From Comamonas fluminis (lineage in GTDB: Bacteria; Pseudomonadota; Gammaproteobacteria; Burkholderiales; Burkholderiaceae_C), in assembly GCF_019186805.1 (NCBI RefSeq), contig NZ_CP066783.1, positions 2,493,501 to 2,557,500 of the forward strand: a stretch of 64,000 nt of DNA. The letters are read 5' to 3'. Positions within the stretch are counted from its first letter, which is position 1. Every line of letters begins with the position of its first letter. Below, piece by piece: positions 18,006-27,686 of the stretch. The notes below the pieces were generated by a model. That model was not told the origin of the DNA. It did not search any database and worked only from the letters and a program-made list of their open reading frames with translations. The translations under genes and the position numbers were made by a program.

Positions 18006-18021
18006 GCGACCTTCATCGCGC

Positions 18022-18555
18022 ATGCAGCAAGATTTGCTGGCTTCGTCCGCCTGGCTGCTGACTGCACCGACTCCAAAGACACCGGGGCAGCAGCTTGGGC
18101 CGCGCTTTCGTCAGCGCTATGCAGAAATTCCAGCCGACTATCTGGACTTTCTGCAGCGCTTTTCCAGCCTGCAAACCCGGAATCAAACCCTCTGGTTCAA
18201 CAGCGTGCAGGATTTCAATGAAGAGACACTAGGCTCCGCATTTGCCTGGAACGAATTCGAGCAACAGTCTCTGCAAGCCTTTGATGGCGATGAAGCAGGC
18301 CAGCAGCAAGTGCGCCGCTTCTGGGATGCGCACCTGCCCATTTTGCTCAGCGTGCATGGCCACTACGCCTATGTGGCACTGGGCGTGGCCGAGCACAACT
18401 GGGGCCAGATTTTTGAAGGCGAAGAGCCGGAATACGAAGAAGCCCAATGCATTGCACCCAGTTTTGGGCAATGGCTAAACAGCTGGATAGGTTCCGCTTT
18501 ACAGGCAGATTTACAGGCTGATCTACGGCATCGCTCAAACCGAGACGCCCTCTGA
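18022..18555 (+). CDS. SUKH (SMI1/KNR4)-like protein
   Basis: A 177-residue soluble protein. GQQLGPRFRQRYAEIPADYL followed by DFLQRFSSL matches the opening of SMI1/KNR4 (SUKH) domains, and a later segment, YAYVALGVAEHNWGQIF, fits the strand core. The open frame extends back into gcvP, but the ATG at 18022, 16 bases after the gcvP stop, gives the domain-sized product. SUKH proteins are commonly immunity proteins against polymorphic or contact-dependent toxins. No toxin gene is nearby, so here it may be an orphan immunity gene. The family call is moderate and the function is inference. Confidence 0.62.
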   Translation: MQQDLLASSAWLLTAPTPKTPGQQLGPRFRQRYAEIPADYLDFLQRFSSLQTRNQTLWFNSVQDFNEETLGSAFAWNEFEQQSLQAFDGDEAGQQQVRRFWDAHLPILLSVHGHYAYVALGVAEHNWGQIFEGEEPEYEEAQCIAPSFGQWLNSWIGSALQADLQADLRHRSNRDAL

Positions 18556-18567
18556 CCTATCTGCTCC

Positions 18568-19407
18568 ATGACAATCGCGCCAACTTCCCCACCGGTACTG
18601 GATATCGCATTTGCGACCATCAGCCAGTTTGATCAAAACCCGGCGTTCTTCGATAAGGACGACCAAGCGCCGATCACCTGGTGGAGCGATGGTCAGCAAA
18701 TCTACTGGCGCGATCATGAAATTTCGGCCGACCCGGCCAGCTTCGTTTGTTTCAACCGCAGTTTTGCCAAGGACCAGCGCCACTGCTTTATGCGCAACAC
18801 GCGGCTGGCGGGGGCGGATGTTGAAAGCTTCAAAGCGTTGAACGCCTGCTACTCCGTCGATCGCCGCTATGCCTGGACTCTCGGTGGTCGCTTCGAGCCA
18901 ACAGATATCCAGAGTTTCGAGGTTTGCGATGCAGGCCTCAATTTGCGCCGCAATCGCACCATCTATCCATTTCACGATGGCAGCACGCAGCAGGGCCTGC
19001 GACAAATCCCCAGCGGCTACGCACGCGATGCGCAGCAAGTCTATGTCTATGACTTCTGGGGCAAGACCAAGTTGGTCAAAAGCGCAGATGCCACGAGCTT
19101 TGTCTCCAACGGCGACAGCATCTACGGACGCGACCGAAGCCAGGTTTTCTATATCCAAAAGCCACTCAAAGGGTGCGATCCACAAAGTTGGCAGCTTCTT
19201 GATCTGGATGAAGGTTTTTCACGCGATGCGCGGCATATTTATCGCAACGAAAAACGCTGGCCTGAGGCCGATGCAGACAGCTTCACCCTGCAAGAGCTGC
19301 AGCTGGATGACGGTGCTCCCATGAAGTACCCCAGGGATAAAAACAGCTTCTTCCTCAATACTGGAGCGCGAGTGACGCTACAGGAATTAAAGCAAAATCT
19401 CGATTGA
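18568..19407 (+). CDS. DKNYY-repeat family protein
   Basis: A 279-residue protein built of repeats in which an aromatic/basic turn recurs: YARDAQQVYVYD, YGRDRSQVFYIQ, FSRDARHIYRNEK, YPRDKNSFFLN. This matches the DKNYY family, whose name reflects the motif. It starts at an ATG 12 bases after the SUKH-like stop, so the pair is one transcript. It lacks a signal peptide. DKNYY proteins are often found in bacterial conflict loci beside immunity proteins, so a shared protective role with the SUKH-like gene is possible but not shown. Confidence 0.75.
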   Translation: MTIAPTSPPVLDIAFATISQFDQNPAFFDKDDQAPITWWSDGQQIYWRDHEISADPASFVCFNRSFAKDQRHCFMRNTRLAGADVESFKALNACYSVDRRYAWTLGGRFEPTDIQSFEVCDAGLNLRRNRTIYPFHDGSTQQGLRQIPSGYARDAQQVYVYDFWGKTKLVKSADATSFVSNGDSIYGRDRSQVFYIQKPLKGCDPQSWQLLDLDEGFSRDARHIYRNEKRWPEADADSFTLQELQLDDGAPMKYPRDKNSFFLNTGARVTLQELKQNLD

Positions 19408-19544
19408 CGCTAAGTGAACCTTGCCCAGTTTGCCTGCGGTTCACTGCCATCCGCTTTATCTCGCCTTTACCAAGTACAGCTTGTTGCACGCTGAGCCAGC
19501 CGCTTACACTGCCGGTCTCGTTCATGCTCGCGGGTCTGTAGCCC

Positions 19545-21740
19545 ATGTCTTCCTCCTCTACGCCGCCTTCCCTGCCCACAGACCACCTGCCCGGCCTCGC
19601 ACCTGCCGAGCCCGCAGAGCTGCCCCTGCACGCGCTGCTGTCGCCGCTGGGTCTGGACCCCAGCATCGCCACCGAGATACGCCCCATCGTTGCCGAGGAC
19701 GACGACCCGCTGCACGCCCTGGTCGCCGAGCTGCGTAACTACCAGCATGAGCTGGAGCTGCAAAACGAGGTACTCAACTACAGCCAGGCCGTGGCCGAGA
19801 GTGCTTCCGAGCGCTTTGAGACACTGTTTGCCAGCATTCCGCTGCCGCTGCTGGTAGTTGATGAGTACGACCTGGTGGTTCAGGCCAATGCCATGGCCCA
19901 CAGTGCGTTTCAGCCTACGGAGAAAGACCGGTTGCTGGTCAACTTCGCACCGCTGGTTCATCCGCGTGATGCCGAGCGTGTCGCTCAGGCCTTTGCGCTG
20001 GCCCGCAGCAGTGGGCGGGCCGAGGTGCATGAAGTCATCTTTCAGATCACCGACAGCCAGCAGCTCTGCGGCGACCTGCATGTGGCCGGTGTGGCAGTGC
20101 CCCTGCAAAACGGGCCCTCCTCCATGCAATACCTGTGCGCGGTGGTGAACCAGGGCCCTTTGCTGGCCGAACGCCAAGCGCTGCAAGAGCGTAACCAGCA
20201 GCTTTATGCCAGCGAGCGGCGGCTGGAATCGGTCATCAATTCCGCGCTGGATGCCATCATCTGCCTGGACAGCCGCCAGCGCATCACCGTCTTCAACCCC
20301 ACGGCAGCGGCCCTGTTTCTGTGCTCGCCGCGCGATGCGCTGGGCAAGCCGCTGGAGCAGTTCCTGCCCGATGCCTCGCGTGCGCTGGCCTTTGCACCGC
20401 TGACCACGCAGGCCGTGCTGGGCGAGATGACGGGCCTGACCTCCAACGGGCTGGAAATTCCGGTCGAAGTCAGCATCTCCTTCGAGCATCACAGCAATGG
20501 CGACACCACCACCGTCTTTGCCCGCGACCTGACCAGCCGCAAGCGTGCCGAAGCCCAGCGCGGCGCGCTGGAAAACCAGTTGCGTGAGTCCCACAAAATG
20601 CAGGCCGTGGGCACCATGGCCGGGGGCATTGCCCACGACTTCAACAATATTGTGGGCGCCATTCTGGGCAATGTGACGCTGGCCAAGGCCGACTGTCTGG
20701 ACAACCCCGCCGCACAGGAAAGCCTGCGCGAGATCGAAAAAGCCGGGCGCCGCGCCCGCGATCTGGTGCGCCAGATTCTGACCTTCAGCCGCAACGACCA
20801 GCCCGAGCGCCGCCCCGTGCAGGTGCGCGAAGTCATGGAAGACACCGCCCGCCTGCTGCGCGTATCGCTGCCGCCCGCCATTGAGCTGCAGGTACATGAG
20901 CCCGCCAGCAATCTGCCCGCGCTGATGGCAGATCCCACGCAGGTGGAGCAAGCCCTGTTCAATCTTTGCAACAACGCCATGCAGGCGCTGGGCGAAGAGC
21001 GCGGCCAGATCGAACTCAAGGCCTTTCGCCTCACACCAGACAGCTATCACTGCGAACGTCTGGGCCTGCCCGTGACCGAATATCTGGTCTTCATGGTGCA
21101 AGACTCCGGCCCCGGCATGGACGCGGCCACGCAGCGCCGCATTTTTGAGCCCTTCTTCACCACCAAACCCGTGGGACAAGGCACAGGCCTTGGCCTTTCC
21201 GTGGTACACGGCGTGATGCGCACCCATGGCGGCGCGGTTGATGTACACAGCGAACCCGGGCATGGCAGCTGCTTTATGCTGTATTTCCCGTTTTCCGACG
21301 CCCAGCAAGCGCAGCCAGCTATTCAAACCATAGCACCTGCCAGTCCACCGGCAGCCTCGGGAGCGGCCAGCGCCGAGCGTCATATTCTTTATGTCGATGA
21401 CGACCAGGCGCTGGTCTTTCTGTTCCAGCGCCTGCTGCGCCGCCGGGGCTACCAGGTCAGCGGCTTTACCGACCCCCACGCGGCGCTGGCCGCGCTGCAG
21501 GCAGACCCCGGCTGCTACGACCTGCTGGTGACCGACTACAACATGCCCGGTTTCAGCGGCGTCGATCTGCTGGTGCAGGCCCTGCAGGTACGGCCTGAGC
21601 TGCCCGTGGCCCTGGCCTCCGGCTACGTCACCGCCGAAATCGAACAGGCCGCGCTGGCGGCAGGGGCCAAGGCCCTGATTCACAAGCCCAATGATGTGCA
21701 GGAGTTCTGCACCACCGTGCACGCCCTGCTGAACCCATGA
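19545..21740 (+). CDS. Hybrid sensor histidine kinase with receiver domain
   Basis: A 731-residue cytosolic protein. The domain order is: acidic/Pro N-terminus, short coiled coil (about 60-90), two PAS-like domains (about 90-210 and 225-340), and HisKA with His364 in MAGGIAHDFNN. These are followed by an HATPase with N-box LFNLCNNAMQAL, DSGPGMD and GTGLGLS, then a linker of about 30 residues and a C-terminal receiver with Asp664 in TDYNMPG. No membrane segment is seen, so it senses an internal signal. The linker (around 21304-21342) contains a copy of the local dispersed repeat. The last bases overlap the next gene. The output partner is not in the window. Confidence 0.93.
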   Translation: MSSSSTPPSLPTDHLPGLAPAEPAELPLHALLSPLGLDPSIATEIRPIVAEDDDPLHALVAELRNYQHELELQNEVLNYSQAVAESASERFETLFASIPLPLLVVDEYDLVVQANAMAHSAFQPTEKDRLLVNFAPLVHPRDAERVAQAFALARSSGRAEVHEVIFQITDSQQLCGDLHVAGVAVPLQNGPSSMQYLCAVVNQGPLLAERQALQERNQQLYASERRLESVINSALDAIICLDSRQRITVFNPTAAALFLCSPRDALGKPLEQFLPDASRALAFAPLTTQAVLGEMTGLTSNGLEIPVEVSISFEHHSNGDTTTVFARDLTSRKRAEAQRGALENQLRESHKMQAVGTMAGGIAHDFNNIVGAILGNVTLAKADCLDNPAAQESLREIEKAGRRARDLVRQILTFSRNDQPERRPVQVREVMEDTARLLRVSLPPAIELQVHEPASNLPALMADPTQVEQALFNLCNNAMQALGEERGQIELKAFRLTPDSYHCERLGLPVTEYLVFMVQDSGPGMDAATQRRIFEPFFTTKPVGQGTGLGLSVVHGVMRTHGGAVDVHSEPGHGSCFMLYFPFSDAQQAQPAIQTIAPASPPAASGAASAERHILYVDDDQALVFLFQRLLRRRGYQVSGFTDPHAALAALQADPGCYDLLVTDYNMPGFSGVDLLVQALQVRPELPVALASGYVTAEIEQAALAAGAKALIHKPNDVQEFCTTVHALLNP

Positions 21741-22402
21741 CAGATGTAATCTGCCACTACGAAGACGAATACCTGCTGGTTCTGGAAAAACCCTCGGGCC
21801 TGCTCTGCGTGCCAGGGCGCGGCCCCGACAAGCAGGACTGCCTGAGCGCCCGCGCCTTGCAGCGCTGGCCAGATGCGCTGGTGGTGCACCGGCTGGACCA
21901 GCCCACTTCCGGCCTGGTGCTGATGGCCCGCAATATCGAAGTGCAGCGCCAGCTGAGCCAAGCCTTTGCAGAGCGGCAGATTCACAAGCGCTATATCGCC
22001 GTCGTAGCGCCGCAACTGCAACCCCGGCCCGAGCTGGCTGACGCAGACGGCTGGCAACGCATAGACCTGCCCATTGCTGCAGACTGGGAGCGCAGGCCGC
22101 TGCGCGTCATCAACCACGAAACCGGCAAAAGCAGCCAGACACTGTGGAAACTGCTGGCGCAGGAGAACACAGCCCAGGGCCTGCCCTGCAGCCGCGTGCT
22201 GCTGAGCCCGTTAACCGGCCGAACCCACCAGTTGCGCCTGCACATGGCGGCCATTGGCCACGCCATGTTGGGCGATGCCCTCTATGCCGATGAAGCCCTG
22301 GCCGCCAGTGCTCCGCGCCTGCTTTTGCACGCAGCGGCCCTGAGTTTTGTGCACCCCGTCAGCAAAGCACTGCTGCAGTTTGAGATTGCGCCAGACTTTT
22401 AA
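21737..22402 (+). CDS. RluA-family pseudouridine synthase
   Basis: A 221-residue RNA pseudouridine synthase. It has the RluA motif HRLDQPTSGLVLMARN with catalytic Asp54, the LEKPSGLLCVPGRG substrate loop, and the C-terminal PLTGRTHQLRLHMAAIGHA block. It lacks an N-terminal S4 domain, like RluA and TruC, and isomerises uridines in rRNA or tRNA; the target site cannot be assigned. Its ATG overlaps the kinase stop codon (ATGA, 21737-21740), so translation is coupled to the upstream histidine kinase. This is a curious pairing with no evident functional link. Confidence 0.93.
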   Translation: MTDVICHYEDEYLLVLEKPSGLLCVPGRGPDKQDCLSARALQRWPDALVVHRLDQPTSGLVLMARNIEVQRQLSQAFAERQIHKRYIAVVAPQLQPRPELADADGWQRIDLPIAADWERRPLRVINHETGKSSQTLWKLLAQENTAQGLPCSRVLLSPLTGRTHQLRLHMAAIGHAMLGDALYADEALAASAPRLLLHAAALSFVHPVSKALLQFEIAPDF

Positions 22403-22728
22403 CTGGCATCAAATTGAGTGCAGCCGGTTTCAGCCTCAGTTGCTGCACTGCAACAAACATAGCATCAAGCCCAATATTGACCTTGATTGGCACTATGTTT
22501 TTAGCTGATTTTGTGCCCCTGACCGGGTTCATGAACTCAAGCCCCCTCCAGCGCAGAGCCACTGTGCGGTGCGTGCTATGGCACGCATAGCAAAAAGAAC
22601 AAGCTCGCGCCACCCCCTGCATACCCTCTTGCTGGCGGCAACCACTCGTTTAACCTGAACTTCTTTTCGCAGCCAGCCTGGTGCTACTGCGTTTCACGAA
22701 CTGCTTACCGAAGTTGAAGGAAGTCCAC
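22403..22728. other. 326-base gene-free leader before the livK-like gene
   Basis: No convincing coding frame. A short hairpin TGCGTGC-TATG-GCACGCA lies at 22570-22587. A TTGACC at about 22476 may be a -35 box, but no good -10 was found at the right distance. The segment presumably carries the promoter of the liv genes. Confidence 0.5.
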
Positions 22729-23847
22729 ATGAACGTTCCGTTCCGCATGCAAACCGTTGTTGCAGCTCTGGGTCTGGCTGGTGCCGCCCTGTTCTCCACA
22801 GCGCATGCCCAAATCAAGATCGCCCTGGTGATCCCCACGACTGGCGCGCTGACCCAGTACGGCGACATGGTCAAGGAAGGTGCGACGACTGCCGTTGAAA
22901 TGGCCAACGCCGCTGGTGGCATTGGTGGCAAGAAGGTTGAACTGGTGCCCGTGGATGACGCCTGCGAACCCAAGCAGGGTCCTGTAGCCGCCAACCGCGT
23001 GGTCAACAGCAAGATCGGCTATGTGGTCGGCCCCGTCTGCTCGGGCGCATCGATTGCTGCAGCCCCCATCTATAACAACGAAGGCGTGGTCGTTGTGACC
23101 CCCTCGGCCACATCTCCCGCCCTGACCGACGGCAAGAACTACCACTTCATCTTCCGCACCATCGGCCGTGATGACCAGCAAGGCCCCGCCGCAGCCAAGT
23201 TCATCATCAACACCATCAAGCCCAAAAAGGTTGCCGTGCTGCACGACAAACAGTCGTATGGCCAGGGCATTGCCTCTTCCGTGCGTGACGACCTGAAGAA
23301 GGCCAATGTGGCCGTGGCGCTGTTCGAAGGCATCAACGCCGGTGACAGCGACTACTCCGCCGTCATCACCAAGCTCAAGAGCGCTGGCGTGGACTTTGTC
23401 TACTACGGTGGCTACCACCCCGAAATGGGTCTGCTGCTGCGCCAGGCCGCCGAGCAAGGCCTAAAGGTCAAGATGATGGGCCCAGAAGGCGTGGGCAACC
23501 CTGAAGTCAACGCCATTGCCGGCCCCGCCGTCGAAGGCATGCTGGTGACTCTGCCTGCTGACTTTGCCGCCAACCCCAAGAACGCTGCCGTGGTGAAGGC
23601 TTTTGCCGACAAGAAGCGCAATGCTTCCGGCGCTTTCCAGCTGACCTCGTTCGCTGCCACGCAGTCTCTGCTGGCTGCCATCAAGGCTGCCGGTGACAAC
23701 CCCGCCAAGGTGGCTGACTGGATGCACAAGTCCACCGTGGAAACCGTTCTGGGCCCCGTGTCCTGGAACAAGCAAGGTGACCTGAACTCCTTCGACTTCC
23801 AGGTCTTCCAGTGGCACAAGGACGGCAGCAAGTCGCTGGCCAAGTAA
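22729..23847 (+). CDS. livK: Branched-chain amino acid ABC transporter, substrate-binding protein
   Basis: A 372-residue periplasmic binding protein with a cleavable signal (MNVPFRMQTVVAALGLAG, then FSTAHAQ). The mature fold begins IKIALVIPTTGALTQYGDMV and contains PVCSGASIAAAPIYNNEG and the Leu/Ile/Val-binding (peripl_BP_6) pattern. The ATG at 22729 has GAAGGAAG about 7 bases upstream. It captures branched-chain or related amino acids and delivers them to the LivHM permease encoded downstream. The exact ligand may differ, since many paralogues bind aromatic acids or amides. Hairpins follow its stop and may keep its level above that of the permease genes. Confidence 0.93.
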   Translation: MNVPFRMQTVVAALGLAGAALFSTAHAQIKIALVIPTTGALTQYGDMVKEGATTAVEMANAAGGIGGKKVELVPVDDACEPKQGPVAANRVVNSKIGYVVGPVCSGASIAAAPIYNNEGVVVVTPSATSPALTDGKNYHFIFRTIGRDDQQGPAAAKFIINTIKPKKVAVLHDKQSYGQGIASSVRDDLKKANVAVALFEGINAGDSDYSAVITKLKSAGVDFVYYGGYHPEMGLLLRQAAEQGLKVKMMGPEGVGNPEVNAIAGPAVEGMLVTLPADFAANPKNAAVVKAFADKKRNASGAFQLTSFAATQSLLAAIKAAGDNPAKVADWMHKSTVETVLGPVSWNKQGDLNSFDFQVFQWHKDGSKSLAK

Positions 23848-23862
23848 TTCCACCGCTTTCCT

Positions 23863-23922
23863 CCGGGGCCAATGGCATGGGCCATGACCCCGGATGCTTG
23901 CAATATGGCCCTCGGGCCTTTT
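23863..23922 (+). promoter_or_regulatory. Two stem-loops between livK and livH, probable attenuator
   Basis: CCGGGG (23863-23868) pairs with CCCCGG (23888-23893) with an extended imperfect stem. A second, GC-rich stem GGCCC-TC-GGGCC (23907-23918) is followed by TTTT. Partial termination here would yield more binding protein than permease. Confidence 0.6.
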
Positions 23923-23944
23923 CCTGTTTCAAGGGTGGCATTGC

Positions 23945-24868
23945 ATGTCAGACATTCTCCCTCAGCTGATACAACAGCTTTTCAACGGGCTCTCACTCGG
24001 AGCCATCTACGCCCTGATCGCCATTGGCTACACCATGGTCTACGGCATCATTGGGATGATCAACTTCGCGCACGGTGACATTTACATGATCGGGGCCTAT
24101 ATAGGCCTCGTCACGCTTTCGGCAGTGGGCACACAAAGCGGCTTGCCCATCTGGGCCATCATTGGCCTGATGCTGGTGGTTTCGGTCTTTGTAACAGGCG
24201 TCTACGGTCTGGTCGTCGAACAAGTGGCCTACAAGCCTGTGCGCCAGAGCCCGCGTCTGGTGGCACTGATCTCGGCCATCGGTATGTCCATCTTCCTGCA
24301 GAACTGGGTCGCGCTGGGCCAGGGCGCACGCGACATGGCCGTGCCTTCGCTGCTGCCGGGCGCCATCAACTTCCACATGGGCAATTTTGAGGTTTTCATC
24401 CCCTATACCCGCGTGCTCATCATCGTGGTGACTGTGGTGCTGATGATTGCCCTAACCATGTACATCAAGCATTCCCGCATGGGCCGAGCTTCTCGCGCCT
24501 GCGCGCAGGACATGCACATGGCCAATCTGCTGGGCATTGACACCAACAAGGTCATTTCCTTCACCTTCATTCTGGGCGCCATGCTGGCAGCCGTGGGTGG
24601 TGTGCTGATTGCGCTGGCCGTGGGCAAGCTCAACCCCTTCATCGGCTTTCTGGCCGGTATCAAGGCCTTTACAGCGGCGGTGCTGGGCGGCATTGGCTCC
24701 ATTCCCGGCGCCATGCTGGGCGGTGTGATTCTGGGCGTGGCCGAGACCTTTGCCGCAGCCTATATTTCGTCGGAATACAAGGACATCGTGGCCTTTGGCC
24801 TGCTGGTGCTCATTTTGCTGTTCCGCCCCACGGGCCTGCTGGGCAAACCTGAAGTGGAGAAAGTCTGA
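23945..24868 (+). CDS. livH: Branched-chain amino acid ABC transporter, permease LivH
   Basis: A 307-residue inner-membrane permease with about eight membrane segments. It has the LivH opening [20 protein letters not shown] followed by [13 protein letters not shown], and the EAA-like loop [19 protein letters not shown]. The frame is open to 23894, but the ATG at 23945 has AGGGTGG before it and starts the typical N-terminus. The stop overlaps the livM ATG by one base (TGATG). Confidence 0.95.
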   Translation: MSDILPQLIQQLFNGLSLGAIYALIAIGYTMVYGIIGMINFAHGDIYMIGAYIGLVTLSAVGTQSGLPIWAIIGLMLVVSVFVTGVYGLVVEQVAYKPVRQSPRLVALISAIGMSIFLQNWVALGQGARDMAVPSLLPGAINFHMGNFEVFIPYTRVLIIVVTVVLMIALTMYIKHSRMGRASRACAQDMHMANLLGIDTNKVISFTFILGAMLAAVGGVLIALAVGKLNPFIGFLAGIKAFTAAVLGGIGSIPGAMLGGVILGVAETFAAAYISSEYKDIVAFGLLVLILLFRPTGLLGKPEVEKV

Positions 24869-26106
24869 TGAAGTACAGCTTTTCCTCTGCTTTTCGCGAT
24901 GCGCTGATCGCCTCGGTGATGACGGCCATCATCGTCGCACCCGTCTTCAGCCTGCATCTGGAGCGCGCTGGCATGCGCACCAATATCGTGCCCGACTGGC
25001 GCTGGACCATCTGGGCCTGCATCGCCGTGTTCGTGGTGCAGATGCTCAAGCCACTGCTGGCAGGCAAGATGCCCAAGGTGAACATGCCCGCCCTGCCGCA
25101 GATGAAGTCCGGCACGCGCAATGTCGTCATCTTCGTGGTGCTGATGATGGCTGCGTCCTGGCCCTTCTTCGCCGGCCGCAACGCCGTGGACATTGCGACT
25201 CTCGCCATGATCTACGTCATGCTGGGCCTGGGCCTGAATGTGGTGGTCGGCTTTGCCGGTCTGCTGGATCTGGGCTTTGTGGGTTTCTACGCCGTGGGCG
25301 CCTATACCTACGCGCTGCTGTTCCACTGGGCAGGCTGGTCGTTCTGGCAGGCTCTGCCCCTGGCCGGTGCGGCTTCTGCCCTCTTCGGCTTTGTGCTGGG
25401 CTTTCCCGTGCTGCGCCTGCGTGGTGACTATCTGGCCATCGTGACGCTGGGCTTTGGCGAAATCATTCGTCTGCTGCTGGTGAATCTGACGGACTGGACA
25501 GGCGGCCCGGATGGCATCTCCAGCATCCCCAAGCCCACGGTGTTTGGCCTGCCCATGACGCGCTCGCCCATGACCGAAGGCGGTACCACCTTCCACCAGT
25601 TCTTCGGGCTGGAGTTCAACTCCATGCACATGGTGATCTTCCTGTACCTGATGGCACTGCTGCTGGCCATGGTGACGCTGTTCATCAGCAACCGCCTGAT
25701 CCGCATGCCCATTGGCCGCGCCTGGGAAGCCCTGCGCGAAGACGAAATCGCCTGCCGCTCTCTGGGCCTGAACCCCATGAAGATCAAGCTCTCGGCCTTT
25801 ACGCTGGGCGCCATGTTCGCGGGCTTCGGTGGCGCGTTCTTTGCTGCACGCCAAGGCATTGTGAACCCCGAGTCCTTCACCTTTATCGAGTCGGCCCTGA
25901 TTCTGGCCATCGTGGTGCTGGGTGGCATGGGCTCGCAATTGGGTGTCATCCTCGCCGCCATCATCCTGACCGTACTGCCCGAAATGGCCCGCGAATTCTC
26001 TGAATACCGCATGCTGATCTTCGGTCTGGTCATGATTCTCATGATGGTCTGGCGTCCGCAAGGCCTGCTGCCCATGAAGCGTCACCATGTGGAGGTCCAG
26101 TCATGA
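24868..26106 (+). CDS. livM: Branched-chain amino acid ABC transporter, permease LivM
   Basis: A 412-residue membrane permease. It has the extended N-terminal part found in beta- and gammaproteobacterial LivM, then the conserved [20 protein letters not shown] segment and the coupling loop [19 protein letters not shown]. It pairs with LivH to form the channel. It is translationally coupled to livH (overlap at 24868). It ends 52 bases before livG. Confidence 0.95.
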   Translation: MKYSFSSAFRDALIASVMTAIIVAPVFSLHLERAGMRTNIVPDWRWTIWACIAVFVVQMLKPLLAGKMPKVNMPALPQMKSGTRNVVIFVVLMMAASWPFFAGRNAVDIATLAMIYVMLGLGLNVVVGFAGLLDLGFVGFYAVGAYTYALLFHWAGWSFWQALPLAGAASALFGFVLGFPVLRLRGDYLAIVTLGFGEIIRLLLVNLTDWTGGPDGISSIPKPTVFGLPMTRSPMTEGGTTFHQFFGLEFNSMHMVIFLYLMALLLAMVTLFISNRLIRMPIGRAWEALREDEIACRSLGLNPMKIKLSAFTLGAMFAGFGGAFFAARQGIVNPESFTFIESALILAIVVLGGMGSQLGVILAAIILTVLPEMAREFSEYRMLIFGLVMILMMVWRPQGLLPMKRHHVEVQS

Positions 26107-26158
26107 TCTGCCACAACGCTATCATTTCAATAACTACAACCACAGGCAGGACAAGCGC

Positions 26159-26926
26159 ATGAGCGAATATCTGCTAGAAGTCAAAGACCTGTGCATGCGC
26201 TTTGGCGGCTTGCTGGCCGTCGATGGCGTGGGCTTCAATGTGCGCCCGCAGGAAGTGTTTGCCATCATCGGCCCCAACGGTGCAGGCAAGACCACCGTGT
26301 TCAACTGCATCAGCGGTTTCTACCAGCCATCCGGCGGCTCCGTGGTGCTGGATGGCAAGAGCATTGCCGGCCAGAGCAGCCACCAGGTAGCCAACCACGG
26401 CGTGGTGCGAACCTTCCAGAACGTGCGCCTGTTCAAGAACATGACCGCGCTGGAAAATCTGCTGGTCGCCCAGCACCGCACGGGCAAGGCCAGCTTGCTG
26501 GGCGGCCTGTTCAACACGCCCGGCTATCGCCGCGCCGAGCAGGAAAAAATCGACAACGCGCTGCAGTGGCTAGATGTGATGGGCCTGCGCCAGTTTGCCA
26601 ACCGCGAGGCAGGCAACCTGGCCTACGGTCACCAGCGCCGCCTGGAAATTGCGCGCTGCATGATTACCAAACCCCGTGTGCTGATGCTGGACGAGCCTGC
26701 TGCGGGCCTGAACCCGCAGGAAAAGAAAGACCTGCAGCAGCTCATCGACCAGTTGCGCAAGCAATACGGCGTGGCTGTGCTGCTGATCGAGCACGATATG
26801 AGCCTGGTCATGGGCGTGTCCGAACGCATTCTGGTCATGGAATATGGCAAACCCATTGCCCTGGGCCTGCCCGAAGCGATTCGCAATGATGAACGGGTCA
26901 TCAAGGCCTATCTGGGAGAAGCCTGA
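26159..26926 (+). CDS. livG: Branched-chain amino acid ABC transporter, ATPase LivG
   Basis: A 255-residue cytosolic ATPase. The Walker A is GPNGAGKT, the signature is LAYGHQRRLEIAR, the Walker B is LMLDEPAAGL, and the H-loop lies in LIEHDM. The frame is open to 26087, but the ATG at 26159 begins the conserved N-terminus (MSEYLLEVKDLCMRFGG). It powers uptake together with LivF. The stop overlaps the livF ATG (TGATG). Confidence 0.95.
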   Translation: MSEYLLEVKDLCMRFGGLLAVDGVGFNVRPQEVFAIIGPNGAGKTTVFNCISGFYQPSGGSVVLDGKSIAGQSSHQVANHGVVRTFQNVRLFKNMTALENLLVAQHRTGKASLLGGLFNTPGYRRAEQEKIDNALQWLDVMGLRQFANREAGNLAYGHQRRLEIARCMITKPRVLMLDEPAAGLNPQEKKDLQQLIDQLRKQYGVAVLLIEHDMSLVMGVSERILVMEYGKPIALGLPEAIRNDERVIKAYLGEA

Positions 26927-27639
26927 TGAGCCAGCCTATGTTGCAACTGGAGCAGGTCTCCACCCACTATGGCGCCATTTGCGCGGTCAACCAGGTCAGC
27001 CTGCATGTCAATCAGGGCGAGATCGTCACCCTGATCGGCAGCAACGGCGCGGGCAAGACTTCGCTGCTGATGACCGTGTGCGGCAACCCGCGTGCCAGCA
27101 GCGGCCGCATTGTGTTCGAGGGCGAGGACATCACCCAGATGTCCACCCACCACATCATGCGCCGCGGCATTGCCGTCTCGCCTGAAGGCCGCCGCGTCTT
27201 CAAGGACCTGACGGTGACGGAAAACCTGCAGATGGGCGGTTTCTTTCTGAACAAGAACGAGATTGCCGATGGCATTGAGCATGTGTTCAAGCTCTTTCCT
27301 CGTCTGAAGGAACGTGCGGCGCAGCGCTCGGGCACCATGTCCGGCGGCGAGCAGCAAATGCTGGCCATTGGCCGTGCGCTGATGAGCAAGCCCCGTCTGC
27401 TGCTGCTGGATGAACCGACGCTGGGCCTGGCCCCTCTCATCATTGCGCAAATCTTCGAGATCATTCAGACCATTCGCGCTGCGGGTGTGACGGTGTTCCT
27501 CGTCGAGCAGAACGCCAACCGCGCCCTGCAGATTGCCGATCGCGGCTATGTGCTGGAAACCGGCAAGGTGGTGCTGGAAGACACGGGCGCCAATCTGCTG
27601 AGCAATGATGATGTGCGCAAGGCTTACCTCGGTCATTGA
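26926..27639 (+). CDS. livF: Branched-chain amino acid ABC transporter, ATPase LivF
   Basis: A 237-residue cytosolic ATPase, the second of the pair. The Walker A is GSNGAGKTS, the signature is MSGGEQQMLAIGRAL, the Walker B is LLLLDEPTLGL and the H-loop lies in LVEQNA. It is translationally coupled to livG. A strong terminator at 27687-27726 closes the operon. Confidence 0.95.
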   Translation: MSQPMLQLEQVSTHYGAICAVNQVSLHVNQGEIVTLIGSNGAGKTSLLMTVCGNPRASSGRIVFEGEDITQMSTHHIMRRGIAVSPEGRRVFKDLTVTENLQMGGFFLNKNEIADGIEHVFKLFPRLKERAAQRSGTMSGGEQQMLAIGRALMSKPRLLLLDEPTLGLAPLIIAQIFEIIQTIRAAGVTVFLVEQNANRALQIADRGYVLETGKVVLEDTGANLLSNDDVRKAYLGH

Positions 27640-27686
27640 TTGGAGTCACTGATCTGAGGCGCTGATCGCATCAGCCACTCACCACA

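Noticed and set aside
19467..21722. Very long open frame on the minus strand antisense to the hybrid kinase
   Set aside because: It mirrors the high-GC codon pattern of the plus-strand gene, has no domain motifs or ribosome site, and is rich in Gly/Gln/His as expected for a shadow frame.
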